This document shows positions 26,729-35,843 of a stretch of DNA of 39,520 bases, piece by piece. The stretch is taken from the NCBI GenBank assembly GCA_947573605.1, contig CANPGM010000034.1, positions 1-39,520 on the forward strand, read 5' to 3'. Position numbers and translations under genes: made by a program. The first letter of the stretch is position 1, and each line of letters starts with the position of its first letter. Under the pieces are notes generated by a model. It had not been told where the DNA came from. It worked only from the letters and a program-made list of their open reading frames with translations, and made no database searches. The DNA comes from an uncultured Roseburia sp. GTDB lineage: Bacteria > Bacillota > Clostridia > Lachnospirales > Lachnospiraceae.

Positions 26729-27591
26729 GAAAGAATATGACGGAATTGGAAAGAGTAATTATATCGGAAATACCGGAAGAAGAAGCCGGGTACATAAGGG
26801 ACTGTGTGAAAAAAGAAGGCGGTCTGAAGCTGGTTTCCGCCGATACGCGGGAGAAATTGAAAAAAGAACTGCAGATATCGGCGGAAAACGGGCTTTTGAT
26901 TACCGGAAAAAGGGAAGTATTGGAGGCGGCGGCGCAGTTAAATATGGCCGCAGTCTGTTATGAAAATACCGAGCGCCGGGCAGAAGGCGGCTGCCTGGAT
27001 CCGTACCCGCCGGCGGTTATGGTTGTGGAAGGATTCCGCGAAGTGGATGCGCGTTTTTTAAAACGCGCATTTCAGCGTCATCATCATATTCCCTGGAAGA
27101 TACTGGAAACAAGACGGTGTATCGTCAGAGAGCTGGGAATGAATGATTTGGATGCGCTGTTTGAACTGTATTCTTATTCCGGAATGACAGACTATATGGA
27201 GGGCCTGTATCCCTATGAGCAGGAGCGCGCATATCAGAAAGCTTATATTGATCATATGTATGGATTTTACGGCTATGGAATGTGGCTGGTTTTTGAAAAA
27301 TCATCGGGAAAACTGATTGGACGGGCAGGAGTGGAGCGCCGTGAAGAAACTTGCGGGCTGGAATTGGGCTATGCGATTGCGCCGCCGTTTCAGCGGCAGG
27401 GGTATGCGACGGAGGTGTGTTCTGCGATTTTAAATTATGTAAAAACCGAATTGGAATTTTCGGAGATTTCCTGTCTGATATCGGAACACAATAAGGTATC
27501 CGTCCATTTGGCAGAAAAGCTGGGGTTTTCTTATCAGACTTACCTGATGATGGAAGGAAGGAAAATGCTGAAGTATTACCGACGTATTTAG
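26725..27591 (+). CDS. GNAT-family N-acetyltransferase with extra N-terminal domain
   Basis: 288 aa. The C-terminal part (about 125-288) is a RimJ/RimL-like GNAT domain: RCIVRELGMNDLDALFELY at its start, LELGYAIAPPFQRQGYATEV as the acetyl-CoA pyrophosphate loop (Q/R-x-x-G-x-A type), and ISEHNKVSVHLAEKLGF near the end. Residues 1-120 form a separate alpha/beta region with LLITGKREVLEAAAQLNMAAVCYEN and VVEGFREVDARFLKRAFQRHHHIPW, reminiscent of a degenerate HAD-type domain lacking catalytic aspartates. The start is ATG 26725 (overlapping the leader stop) or ATG 26737. Substrate unknown. Confidence 0.85.
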   Translation: MRKNMTELERVIISEIPEEEAGYIRDCVKKEGGLKLVSADTREKLKKELQISAENGLLITGKREVLEAAAQLNMAAVCYENTERRAEGGCLDPYPPAVMVVEGFREVDARFLKRAFQRHHHIPWKILETRRCIVRELGMNDLDALFELYSYSGMTDYMEGLYPYEQERAYQKAYIDHMYGFYGYGMWLVFEKSSGKLIGRAGVERREETCGLELGYAIAPPFQRQGYATEVCSAILNYVKTELEFSEISCLISEHNKVSVHLAEKLGFSYQTYLMMEGRKMLKYYRRI

Positions 27592-27629
27592 AAAATAAGA
27601 ACGTATCTTTGTGAAAAAACAATAAAAAA

Positions 27630-27702
27630 TGGAGACAGCGGGACTCGAACCCGTGACCTGTGCGTTGCGAACGCGCCGCTCTCCCAGCTGAGCTATGTCC
27701 CC
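27630..27702 (-). tRNA. tRNA-Ala (anticodon CGC)
   Basis: 73 nt cloverleaf read on the minus strand: acceptor GGGGACA/TGTCTCC with the G3-U70 pair that marks alanine, D-arm GCTC...GAGC, anticodon loop TTCGCAA (anticodon CGC, reads GCG), T-loop TTCGAGT, discriminator A. The anticodon stem has one C/A mismatch and the T-stem one A/C mismatch at its base. CCA is not encoded. The flanking ATTTTTTATTG on the minus strand may end transcription. Confidence 0.93.
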
Positions 27703-27808
27703 ATAACTGCATTATACTACCGTCGGAGAGAAAAGACAAGAAAATTTTACGACGTAAAGGAGCCTTTTGCAAATGCCCTGTTTTCAGCGATTTTGTATGT
27801 ATTAGCCG

Positions 27809-27837
27809 TTGCTTTTTCAGAAAAAATAAAATATAAT
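27809..27837 (+). promoter_or_regulatory. Promoter of the rel cluster
   Basis: TTGCTT (27809-27814), 17-bp spacer, TATAAT (27832-27837), about 110 bases before the rel start. Confidence 0.75.
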
Positions 27838-27947
27838 AGTAAAATATTAATTTTTTGAGAAGAAGAAATTGACACTTTGCCAGACAGAGTGCCTTAAATT
27901 CTGAATGTATGTTCAGACTGCATAAGTGGAAAGGCGCGGTTACGGAA

Positions 27948-30284
27948 ATGACAGATTTTACCCGGGATGGAATAGAGGAGAGAATCAGAGAAGACGAAGA
28001 TGCAATTAAGGCGATTAAGGAGTTTGAAAGTCCGGAAAAGCTGTATGAAGAGCTGATTGCAGGAATACGAAAATATCATCCGTCGGCAGATATCTCAATG
28101 GTCGAGAAAGCATACAAGACAGCGGCAAAGGCGCACAGCGGCCAGGTCAGAAAGTCGGGGGAACCGTATATTATCCATCCGCTCTGCGTAGCGATTATTC
28201 TTGCGGATCTGGAATTAGACAAGGAGACGATTGTAGCAGGGCTTCTTCATGATGTAATTGAAGACACCATTATGACAAATGAAGAGATTGCCAGGGAGTT
28301 TTCCGAAGATGTTTTGCTGCTGGTCGACGGTGTGACGAAGCTGCAGCATCTTCATCTGACGGACAGCAACCCGAATGAAAAGGATAAATCGGCGGAACGT
28401 CTGGAAATGCAGGCGGAGAACTTAAGAAAGATGTTTCTTGCAATGGCGAAGGATATCCGCGTCATTATGATAAAGCTTGCCGACCGGCTTCACAATATGC
28501 GGACGTTAAAATACCAGTCGAAGGAGGGGCAGCTTCGAATCGCGCGGGAAACGCAGGAAATCTACTGCCCGCTCGCGCAAAGACTCGGTATTTCCAAAAT
28601 TAAAATCGAATTAGACGATTTGTCTTTAAAATATCTTGAACCGGACGCATATTACGACCTTGTCAGACAGGTTGACCAGCGCAAAAGCGCAAGAGACGAC
28701 TATGTGCAGGGACTTGTGGAAGAGGTGCGGGAACATATCAGAGAAGCCGGAATCCATGCCGATATTGCGGGCCGCGCCAAGCATTTTTTCAGCATATATA
28801 AAAAGATGGTAAATCAGGATAAAACGCTGGATCAGATTTATGACCTGTTTGCCATTCGTATTATTGTAGGATCGGTTATGGACTGTTATGCGGCGCTCGG
28901 CGTGATTCATGAGATGTATAAGCCGATTCCCGGACGGTTTAAAGATTATATCGCGATGCCGAAGCCGAATATGTATCAGTCTTTGCACACGACATTAATC
29001 GGACCTACCGGGCAGCCGTTTGAAATCCAGATCCGAACGTATGAAATGCATCGTACGGCGGAATACGGGATAGCGGCCCACTGGAAATACAAAGAAGTAA
29101 GCAACAACGGCGGAGCGGCGGTTCCTATGACGGTAACGGAAGAGGAGAAGTTAAGCTGGCTGAGACAGATTCTGGAATGGCAGAGGGATTTGTCGGATAA
29201 TAAAGAGTTTATGAGCCTGTTAAAAAGCGATCTCGACTTGTTTTCCGATACGGTTTTCTGCTTTACGCCCACGGGCGACGTTAAGAATCTGCCGAACGGT
29301 TCGACGCCGATTGACTTTGCCTACAGCATTCATTCCGCAGTCGGGAACCGGATGGTCGGGGCGAAAGTAAACGGTAAGCTTGTTCCGATTGATTATGTAA
29401 TTCAAAACGGCGATCGGATTGAGGTGATCACTTCGCAGAATACAAAAGGCCCCAGCAGAGACTGGCTGTCAATCGTAAAGAGTACGCAGGCGAAAAATAA
29501 AATCAATCAGTGGTTCCGCAGCGAATTAAAAGAAGAGAACATTTTAAAAGGAAAAGAACTGATCGCCGCAAGCTGCAGGGCGAAGGGAATTAATTTAGCC
29601 GACATCAATAAACCGGAGTATCAGGAGAAAATCATGCGGAAATACGGTTTCCGCGACTGGAATTCCTGTCTTGCGACAGTCGGACACGGCGGTTTAAAAG
29701 AAGGCCAGATTGTAAACCGCATGTATGAAGAGTATAAAAAAGATCATCTGACGCGGATTACAGACGAAGAAATCCTGGAGACGATTTCCGGAAGCAAGGA
29801 GAAGATACCGCTTAAGAAATCAAAGAGCGGAATTATTGTAAAAGGTCTGTATGACGTTGCGGTGCATTTTTCGAAATGCTGCAGCCCGGTTCCCGGAGAC
29901 GAGATCATCGGTTTTATCACAAGAGGGAGAGGCGTGTCCGTTCACCGGACCGACTGCATCAACGTTATGAATCTTTCGGAGATGGAAAGGGATCGATTGA
30001 TTGACGCGGAGTGGCAGCATGACGAACAGTCGGACAATAACGGTCTTTATCTGGCGGAAATTAAGTTATTCTGTAATAATCGCACGGGACTTTTGGTGGA
30101 TTTGACAAAAGTGTTTACCGAGCGTGGGATTGACATCAGCGGTATTCGTTCCAAGACCAGCAGGCAGGAGGTCGCTACAATCGATATTTCTTTTAACACG
30201 AAGGGAAAGGAAGAATTGACCGGATTAATCGAGAAGCTGCGTCAGGTTGACAGTGTGATTGATATTGAAAGAACCACCGGCTGA
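27948..30284 (+). CDS. rel: Bifunctional (p)ppGpp synthetase/hydrolase, RelA/SpoT family
   Basis: Makes and degrades the stringent-response alarmones. About 778 aa. Domains: HD hydrolase (HPLCVAIILA, GLLHDVIEDT near residue 97, intact); synthetase (IKLADRLHNMRTL, YDLFAIRIIV, RFKDYIAMPKPNMYQSLHTT near 330, FEIQIRTYEMHRTAEYGIAAHW); TGS (about 435-495); a conserved helical/zinc-finger region with HFSKCCSPVPGD; and ACT (about 702-778). RFKD is the RxKD motif of bifunctional Rel enzymes. The start is uncertain: ATG 27948 has GGAAAGG some 13 bases away; ATG 27909 has no ribosome site. It heads the block followed by the MBL gene, hemZ, hisS and aspS. Confidence 0.97.
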   Translation: MTDFTRDGIEERIREDEDAIKAIKEFESPEKLYEELIAGIRKYHPSADISMVEKAYKTAAKAHSGQVRKSGEPYIIHPLCVAIILADLELDKETIVAGLLHDVIEDTIMTNEEIAREFSEDVLLLVDGVTKLQHLHLTDSNPNEKDKSAERLEMQAENLRKMFLAMAKDIRVIMIKLADRLHNMRTLKYQSKEGQLRIARETQEIYCPLAQRLGISKIKIELDDLSLKYLEPDAYYDLVRQVDQRKSARDDYVQGLVEEVREHIREAGIHADIAGRAKHFFSIYKKMVNQDKTLDQIYDLFAIRIIVGSVMDCYAALGVIHEMYKPIPGRFKDYIAMPKPNMYQSLHTTLIGPTGQPFEIQIRTYEMHRTAEYGIAAHWKYKEVSNNGGAAVPMTVTEEEKLSWLRQILEWQRDLSDNKEFMSLLKSDLDLFSDTVFCFTPTGDVKNLPNGSTPIDFAYSIHSAVGNRMVGAKVNGKLVPIDYVIQNGDRIEVITSQNTKGPSRDWLSIVKSTQAKNKINQWFRSELKEENILKGKELIAASCRAKGINLADINKPEYQEKIMRKYGFRDWNSCLATVGHGGLKEGQIVNRMYEEYKKDHLTRITDEEILETISGSKEKIPLKKSKSGIIVKGLYDVAVHFSKCCSPVPGDEIIGFITRGRGVSVHRTDCINVMNLSEMERDRLIDAEWQHDEQSDNNGLYLAEIKLFCNNRTGLLVDLTKVFTERGIDISGIRSKTSRQEVATIDISFNTKGKEELTGLIEKLRQVDSVIDIERTTG

Positions 30285-30299
30285 TTTCCGGTGGTTTTA
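30272..30299 (+). terminator. Terminator overlapping the rel stop codon
   Basis: AACCACCGG (30272-30280) pairs with CCGGTGGTT (30288-30296), followed by TT. The rel TGA (30282-30284) lies in the loop, so the last rel codons form the 5' arm. The T-run is short, so read-through into the MBL gene is possible. Confidence 0.65.
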
Positions 30300-30396
30300 G
30301 CGTGAGAAGAACTTCGAACGCTTATGGCAGCGGCTGTTTTGCGATAGCGTATAGCAGTCTAAAAAAGTTAAAACTCTGTTGGAATGGAGGATTTTT

Positions 30397-31026
30397 ATGG
30401 CGCCGATTAAAATAAAGCGGTATGTAGTCGGGATGGTACAGACAAACTGTTATTTTGCGGTGAACGAGGATACGAAGGAAGTGTTAGTGGTTGATCCGGG
30501 AGACGGAGCGAAACAGCTCGCTAAAATCATAGAGGACGAGGGATTAACGCCGACTGCGATTCTATTGACGCACGGTCATTTTGACCATGCAAAAGCTGCA
30601 GAGGAGCTTTCTAAGCTTACAGGAATGAACATTTACGCACATGAACGGGAAAAAGAGACGCTGGAATCGCCTCAGCTTAATTTAAGCGGCTGGGAAGGCA
30701 AAAGCTGTGTTTATCATGCGGATATTTTCCTAAAAGACGAACAGGAGCTGGATCTGGCGGGCTTTCATATCAGGACGCTTTATACGCCCGGACATACCAT
30801 CGGCGGATGCTGTTATTATTTTCCGTATCAGAACAAGGTCTTTTCCGGAGATACCTTATTTCAAACTTCTATCGGAAGAACTGATTTTCCGAAGGGAAGC
30901 GCGTCGGGATTGATCCGTGCAATTAAGGACAAACTTCTGCCGCTTCCGGATGAAACAGAAGTATATCCGGGACACGGAGACATGACAACAATTGGAGAAG
31001 AACGGACGCAGAATCCATATTTATAA
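30397..31026 (+). CDS. MBL-fold metallo-hydrolase (glyoxalase II-like)
   Basis: 209 aa from ATG 30397, with GGAGG six bases upstream; an in-frame ATG at 30379 lies before that site. The binuclear metal motif is THGHFDHA, with GHTIGGCCYY, FSGDTLFQTSIGRTDFP and VYPGHGDMTTIGEE giving the remaining ligands. This is the pattern of YqgX/YcbL-type hydroxyacylglutathione-hydrolase-like enzymes, often of unknown substrate in Firmicutes. It sits between rel and hemZ, in the region where dtd is often found in other Firmicutes. Confidence 0.93.
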   Translation: MAPIKIKRYVVGMVQTNCYFAVNEDTKEVLVVDPGDGAKQLAKIIEDEGLTPTAILLTHGHFDHAKAAEELSKLTGMNIYAHEREKETLESPQLNLSGWEGKSCVYHADIFLKDEQELDLAGFHIRTLYTPGHTIGGCCYYFPYQNKVFSGDTLFQTSIGRTDFPKGSASGLIRAIKDKLLPLPDETEVYPGHGDMTTIGEERTQNPYL

Positions 31027-31067
31027 AATCCTGTCTTAATAACTGCAGGAAAGCTTGTGATTCTGCA

Positions 31068-32600
31068 ATGGGTAGATGTATGATTATAGCGAAATTAAAT
31101 CGACCGGAGTACGAATATGATATTCACTCTCTGATCCGTGCCTTTTATCCGAAACAGAAAGTGAGCTGTACGTCGGAGGAAAAGGCGTATGACGAACCGG
31201 CGGATCTGGTAATACTGATTGACTATGGAGAAGACTGTATTTCCATAAACGGTTATGAAAAAGGGGAAGACCGTCTGCCGGAGCATAGATTCGAAGTAGA
31301 TTTTTCCGACCGCCGGGAAACGAAGAACCGTTTAAAGCAGGAATTGTACCGGATGCTTTCTAACCTTACGCAGACAAAACTACCGTGGGGAACGCTGACC
31401 GGAATCCGACCGACGAAAATTCCGATGAAGCTTCTTTTGGAAGGCAAGGGGGAAGACGAGATACAGCAGTATATGAGTGAAACGTATTTTTCCTCGAAGG
31501 AGAAGACGGATTTATCCATAGCGATTGCGAAACGAGAACTTTCCTTATTAAATAAGCTGGATTACGAGCACGGATACAGTCTCTACATAGGAATTCCGTT
31601 TTGCCCGACGACTTGTCTGTACTGTTCCTTTACCTCCTATCCGCTTTCCGCATGGGAGAGCAGGGTTGACGATTATCTGGACGCACTGGAGAAAGAGATT
31701 GATTTTACTGCGGTAAAATTTTACCATAAACGGCTGAACTCTGTATATATTGGAGGAGGGACGCCGACGACATTGAGTCCCCGCCAGTTGGACAGGCTGC
31801 TTAGAAAAATAAAATGCAGTTTTGATTTTTCTGATTGTCTTGAGTTTACGGTGGAAGCGGGGCGGCCGGACAGTATCACAAAAGATAAGCTGAAGGTTTT
31901 GAAGGAGTGGGGCGTAACCAGAATTTCCGTAAACCCGCAGACAATGAGGGATGAAACGCTTAGATTAATCGGAAGGCGTCATACCGCCGCACAGACGGAA
32001 GAAAGCTTTTATCTTGCGAGAGAACTTGGCTTTGACAATATCAATATGGACTTGATTTTGGGTCTGCCCGGTGAAACAATAGAAGATGTGCGCTATACGA
32101 TGGAGCAGATGAAAGCGCTTTTACCGGATAATCTGACCGTGCATTCGCTGGCAAGAAAGCGCGCCGCAAGACTTACCATAAACCGGGAAGAATATCAGGA
32201 TTATGAAATGGTCAATACGGCGGAGCATATGAATCTGACGGCTTCTTATGCGGCAGACATGGGGATGGTTCCCTATTATCTGTATCGCCAGAAAAGTATG
32301 GCAGGGAATATGGAAAATGTCGGTTATGCGCTTCCGGGAAAGGAAGGGCTTTATAATATTCTGATTATGGAGGAGAAGCAGACCATCGTGGCGCTTGGCG
32401 CAGGCGCGGCCACCAAATTTGTAATACCTGCAAAAGATACTAAAGTGGAAGCAACGCGTTCCACAGGAGATTTGTCGCAATATATAAATACTAAAGTGGA
32501 ACGCGTGGAGAATGTGAAAGACGTCAGCCATTATCTGGAGCGCGTAGACGGAATGATAGAGCGAAAAATGAAAAAGATGGAGGAACTCTCATGGCATTGA
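31068..32600 (+). CDS. hemZ: HemZ-type radical SAM coproporphyrinogen dehydrogenase-like protein
   Basis: 510 aa. An N-terminal domain of about 165 residues (ending TGIRPTKIPMKLLLEG) is typical of HemZ rather than HemN/HemW. The radical SAM core starts YIGIPFCPTTCLYCSF with CxxxCxxC binding the 4Fe-4S cluster; VYIGGGTPTTLS, FTVEAGRPDSI and NMDLILGLPGET follow. HemZ is annotated as oxygen-independent coproporphyrinogen III dehydrogenase, though its true role in anaerobes without heme synthesis is unclear. The start is ATG 31068 or ATG 31080; both have weak ribosome sites. It overlaps hisS by 10 bases. Confidence 0.93.
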   Translation: MGRCMIIAKLNRPEYEYDIHSLIRAFYPKQKVSCTSEEKAYDEPADLVILIDYGEDCISINGYEKGEDRLPEHRFEVDFSDRRETKNRLKQELYRMLSNLTQTKLPWGTLTGIRPTKIPMKLLLEGKGEDEIQQYMSETYFSSKEKTDLSIAIAKRELSLLNKLDYEHGYSLYIGIPFCPTTCLYCSFTSYPLSAWESRVDDYLDALEKEIDFTAVKFYHKRLNSVYIGGGTPTTLSPRQLDRLLRKIKCSFDFSDCLEFTVEAGRPDSITKDKLKVLKEWGVTRISVNPQTMRDETLRLIGRRHTAAQTEESFYLARELGFDNINMDLILGLPGETIEDVRYTMEQMKALLPDNLTVHSLARKRAARLTINREEYQDYEMVNTAEHMNLTASYAADMGMVPYYLYRQKSMAGNMENVGYALPGKEGLYNILIMEEKQTIVALGAGAATKFVIPAKDTKVEATRSTGDLSQYINTKVERVENVKDVSHYLERVDGMIERKMKKMEELSWH

Positions 32601-33850
32601 GTAAAAAGCCGGTCAACGGCATGAAAGATATTTTACCGGAAGAAATGCAAATGCGCGATTATGTGCAGCAGGTTATCAAAGAGACTTACCGGAGTTTTGG
32701 CTTTACGCCGATTGAGACGCCCTGTATGGAAAGTATTGCAAATTTAAGCAATAAACAGGGCGGAGAAAATGAAAAACTGATTTTTAAAGTGATGAAACGC
32801 GGGGAAAAGCTGAAAGTTGCAGAGGCGAAAGAAGAAGCGGAGCTTGTGGATTTCGGTATGCGCTACGACCTTACCGTGCCGTTGGTGCGTTATTATTCCA
32901 ACAATGCGAATCAGCTTCCCTCTCCGTTTAAGGCGCTGCAGATGGGGAACGTCTGGCGCGCGGACCGGCCGCAGCGCGGCCGTTACCGCCAGTTTATGCA
33001 GTGCGACATTGACATCATTGGAGAGCCGGGAAATCTGGCGGAAATCGAGTTGATTCTGGCGACGACCACAACTATAGGGAAAATTGGCTTTCGGAATTTT
33101 GAAATTCATATCAATGACCGGCGAATTTTAAAGGCTATGGCGTCTTACAGCGGCTTTAAGGAAGAAGACTTTGACACGGTATTTATTATTTTGGACAAGA
33201 TGGATAAAATCGGTGCGGAAGGCGTTGCCGAAGAGCTCCTGAAAGAAGGCTATGCAAAGGAATCCGTCGAAAAATATCTTTCGCTGTTTTCCGACGTAAA
33301 AAATACCGGAAACGATACCGCAGGTGTCAGTTATCTTGCGGATACAATAAAGGAATACCTCGACGACGGAGTAAAGCAGAATCTGACGGAAATTATCGAT
33401 AGCGTAGAATCCGCGAAAACGGCGGAATTTCGTATGGTATTTGATCCGACGCTGGTCCGCGGGATGGGTTACTATACCGGACCTGTTTTTGAAATTGTTA
33501 TGCCGGAGTTTGGCGCGGCCTGCGGCGGAGGCGGGCGTTACGATAAGATGGTGGGAAAATTTACGGGACAGGAGGTTCCGGCCTGTGGATTTTCCATCGG
33601 TTTTGAACGAATTGTGCTGCTTTTACTGGAAAACGGATTTACCGTACCTTCGCAGCCGGAAAAGAAGGCGTATCTGATCGAGAAAGGATATCCGGCAAAG
33701 AAGCTTTCAGAGGTAATTGCGAAAGCGCAGAAAGAGCGGCAGGCCGGAAAGCAGATTTTAGTAGTACGTATGAATAAAAATAAAAAATTTCAGAAAGAAA
33801 AGCTGACGGCGGAGGGATATGGGGAAATAGAAGAGTGCTTTCATGCTTAA
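32591..33850 (+). CDS. hisS: Histidyl-tRNA synthetase
   Basis: 419 aa class II synthetase charging tRNA-His. The N-terminus PVNGMKDILPEE, motif 2 (MGNVWRADRPQRGRYRQFMQCDID), the histidine-A loop (FDPTLVRGMGYYTGPVFEI), GGGGRYDKMVGKF and motif 3 (ACGFSIGFERI) are all present. The C-terminal anticodon-binding part (after about residue 350) is short and unusual, containing KKAYLIEKGYPAKKL, a basic VVRMNKNKKFQKEKL segment and ending EECFHA. Start ATG 32591 with ATGGAGGAAC upstream, overlapping hemZ; aspS starts 29 bases after its stop. Together with aspS it follows the common Firmicute order. Confidence 0.96.
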   Translation: MALSKKPVNGMKDILPEEMQMRDYVQQVIKETYRSFGFTPIETPCMESIANLSNKQGGENEKLIFKVMKRGEKLKVAEAKEEAELVDFGMRYDLTVPLVRYYSNNANQLPSPFKALQMGNVWRADRPQRGRYRQFMQCDIDIIGEPGNLAEIELILATTTTIGKIGFRNFEIHINDRRILKAMASYSGFKEEDFDTVFIILDKMDKIGAEGVAEELLKEGYAKESVEKYLSLFSDVKNTGNDTAGVSYLADTIKEYLDDGVKQNLTEIIDSVESAKTAEFRMVFDPTLVRGMGYYTGPVFEIVMPEFGAACGGGGRYDKMVGKFTGQEVPACGFSIGFERIVLLLLENGFTVPSQPEKKAYLIEKGYPAKKLSEVIAKAQKERQAGKQILVVRMNKNKKFQKEKLTAEGYGEIEECFHA

Positions 33851-33879
33851 TATTTATAAGTAACAGAATGGAGGAAGTT

Positions 33880-35667
33880 ATGGCAGAGTCAATGCGCGGC
33901 TTGCACAGAAGCCACAGATGTACCGAGGTTTCGAATCAAAACATTGGGGAAACGGTTACCGTTATGGGCTGGGTACAGAAAAGAAGAAATTTAGGAAGCC
34001 TGATTTTTATTGATTTAAGGGATCGTTCCGGTATCCTGCAGCTTGTCTTTAACGAGGAAGCGGTCGGAAAAGAAGGTTATGAGAAAGCGGAGCGCTTAAG
34101 GAGCGAATTTGTAATTGCGGTCACGGGAAACGTAATGAAACGTTCCGCGGCGGTCAATGAAAGCTTAAAAACAGGCGATATTGAAGTGGTTGCAACGGAT
34201 CTTCGAATTTTGTCCGAGTCGGAGACGCCGCCGTTCCAGATTGAGGAGAACAGTCAGACAAAAGACGAGATTCGGTTGAAGTACCGTTATCTGGATTTGA
34301 GAAGGCCGGATCTTCAGCGGAATATGGCGCTTAGGAGTCAGGTGGCTTATCTTATGCGCGAATTTATGAGAAAAGAAGAATTTATTGAGATTGAAACGCC
34401 GATGCTCTGTAAATCCACACCGGAAGGAGCAAGAGATTATCTGGTGCCAAGCCGTATCCATGCGGGACATTTTTATGCGCTGCCGCAGTCTCCGCAGCTT
34501 TATAAGCAGCTTTTAATGTGTTCGGGCTATGACCGTTATTTTCAGATTACAAAATGCTTTCGCGACGAGGATTTGCGGGCGGAAAGACAGCCGGAATTTA
34601 CGCAGGCGGATATGGAGCTGTCATTTGTAGATGTCGAAGACGTGCTGGACGTCAATGAGCGGTTGCTGCAGTATGTCTTTAAAGAAGCGATTGGCGTTGA
34701 AATATCGCTGCCGCTGCCGCGTATGCCGTGGCAGGAGGCAATGGATCGGTACGGATCGGATAAGCCTGACACGCGTTTTGGCATGGAGCTTTGCGACGTA
34801 TCGGAAATTGTGAAGGACTGCGGTTTTTCGGTATTTACCGGAGCGCTTGAAAACGGGGGATCGGTTCGCGGCATTAATGTCAAAGGACAGGCCGGAATGC
34901 CGCGCAAAAAAATCGATAAGCTGGTGGAGTTTGCAAAAGGCTGCGGAGCGAAAGGACTTGCCTGGCTGGCCGTGAACGAGGATGGTACGTATAAATCTTC
35001 TTTTGCAAAGTTTATGATGGAAGAAGCGCTTGGGGCGCTGACGGAAAAGATGGAAGGAAAGCCCGGCGATCTTCTTTTGTTTGCGGCGGATAAAAATAAA
35101 ATTGTCTGGAATGTGCTTGGCGCGCTCCGCCTTGAAATGGCGAAAGAACTTGAGTTATTGGATCCGAATCAGTATCATTTTTTATGGGTGACGGAGTTTC
35201 CGCTGCTGGAGTGGTCGGATGAGGAGAATCGATTTATGGCAATGCATCATCCGTTTACAATGCCGATGGAGGAAGATTGGGACAAAATAGATTCCGATCC
35301 GGGCGCAGTCCGCGCAAAAGCTTATGATATTGTGTTAAACGGTACGGAGCTTGGCGGCGGTTCGGTCAGAATCCACCAGAACGACATTCAGGAAAAAATG
35401 TTTGAAGTGTTGGGCTTTACGAAGGAATCGGCGTACGAGAAGTTCGGATTTCTGTTGGAAGCGTTCCGTTACGGCGTTCCGCCTCACGCAGGGCTTGCGT
35501 ACGGACTTGACCGTTTGATTATGCATATGGTGCATTCGGATTCCATCCGCGACGTAATCGCGTTCCCGAAAGTAAAAGACGCCTCCTGTCTGATGACGCA
35601 GGCGCCGGGAATCGTAGAAGAAAAGCAGCTTGAGGAACTTTATATAAGGACGACAGAAGTGGAATAA
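33880..35667 (+). CDS. aspS: Aspartyl-tRNA synthetase
   Basis: 595 aa bacterial-type class IIb enzyme. The start is ATG 33880 (MAESMRGLHRSHRC), with GGAGGAAG just upstream; an in-frame ATG at 33835 lies within hisS. The N-terminal OB anticodon domain includes VTVMGWVQKRRNLGSLIFIDLRD; motif 2 is FRDEDLRAERQPEFTQADMELSF. A GAD insertion domain spans about 290-420. HHPFTMP, the ELGGGSVRIH segment and motif 3 (AYGLDRLIMHMV) close the active site. It ends at a strong terminator, closing the rel-aspS block. Confidence 0.97.
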   Translation: MAESMRGLHRSHRCTEVSNQNIGETVTVMGWVQKRRNLGSLIFIDLRDRSGILQLVFNEEAVGKEGYEKAERLRSEFVIAVTGNVMKRSAAVNESLKTGDIEVVATDLRILSESETPPFQIEENSQTKDEIRLKYRYLDLRRPDLQRNMALRSQVAYLMREFMRKEEFIEIETPMLCKSTPEGARDYLVPSRIHAGHFYALPQSPQLYKQLLMCSGYDRYFQITKCFRDEDLRAERQPEFTQADMELSFVDVEDVLDVNERLLQYVFKEAIGVEISLPLPRMPWQEAMDRYGSDKPDTRFGMELCDVSEIVKDCGFSVFTGALENGGSVRGINVKGQAGMPRKKIDKLVEFAKGCGAKGLAWLAVNEDGTYKSSFAKFMMEEALGALTEKMEGKPGDLLLFAADKNKIVWNVLGALRLEMAKELELLDPNQYHFLWVTEFPLLEWSDEENRFMAMHHPFTMPMEEDWDKIDSDPGAVRAKAYDIVLNGTELGGGSVRIHQNDIQEKMFEVLGFTKESAYEKFGFLLEAFRYGVPPHAGLAYGLDRLIMHMVHSDSIRDVIAFPKVKDASCLMTQAPGIVEEKQLEELYIRTTEVE

Positions 35668-35688
35668 ATCGTAGAAAGGGATTTTTTT

Positions 35689-35720
35689 AACGGCAGATAA
35701 TCTATTTTATCTGCCGTTTT
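35689..35720 (+). terminator. Strong terminator after aspS
   Basis: AACGGCAGATAA (35689-35700) and TTATCTGCCGTT (35707-35718) form a perfect 12-bp stem with a 6-nt loop, followed by TT. A preceding T7 run (35682-35688 region) lies on the 5' side. Confidence 0.85.
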
Positions 35721-35843
35721 CGGCTTCGATTTGCTGCCCCCAGTATCGGAAAATTTGATTTTTTGCAGTAAGTTTATTAATATTCTCTTTAGAATACTGC
35801 TGTGAAAAGACATCATTTCATCTATCAAATAAAAGAAATATTT

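Noticed and set aside
27125-27772. A 215-codon antisense frame covering the tRNA-Ala
   Set aside because: It spans the tRNA gene and the end of the GNAT gene; a protein gene reading through a tRNA is not credible.
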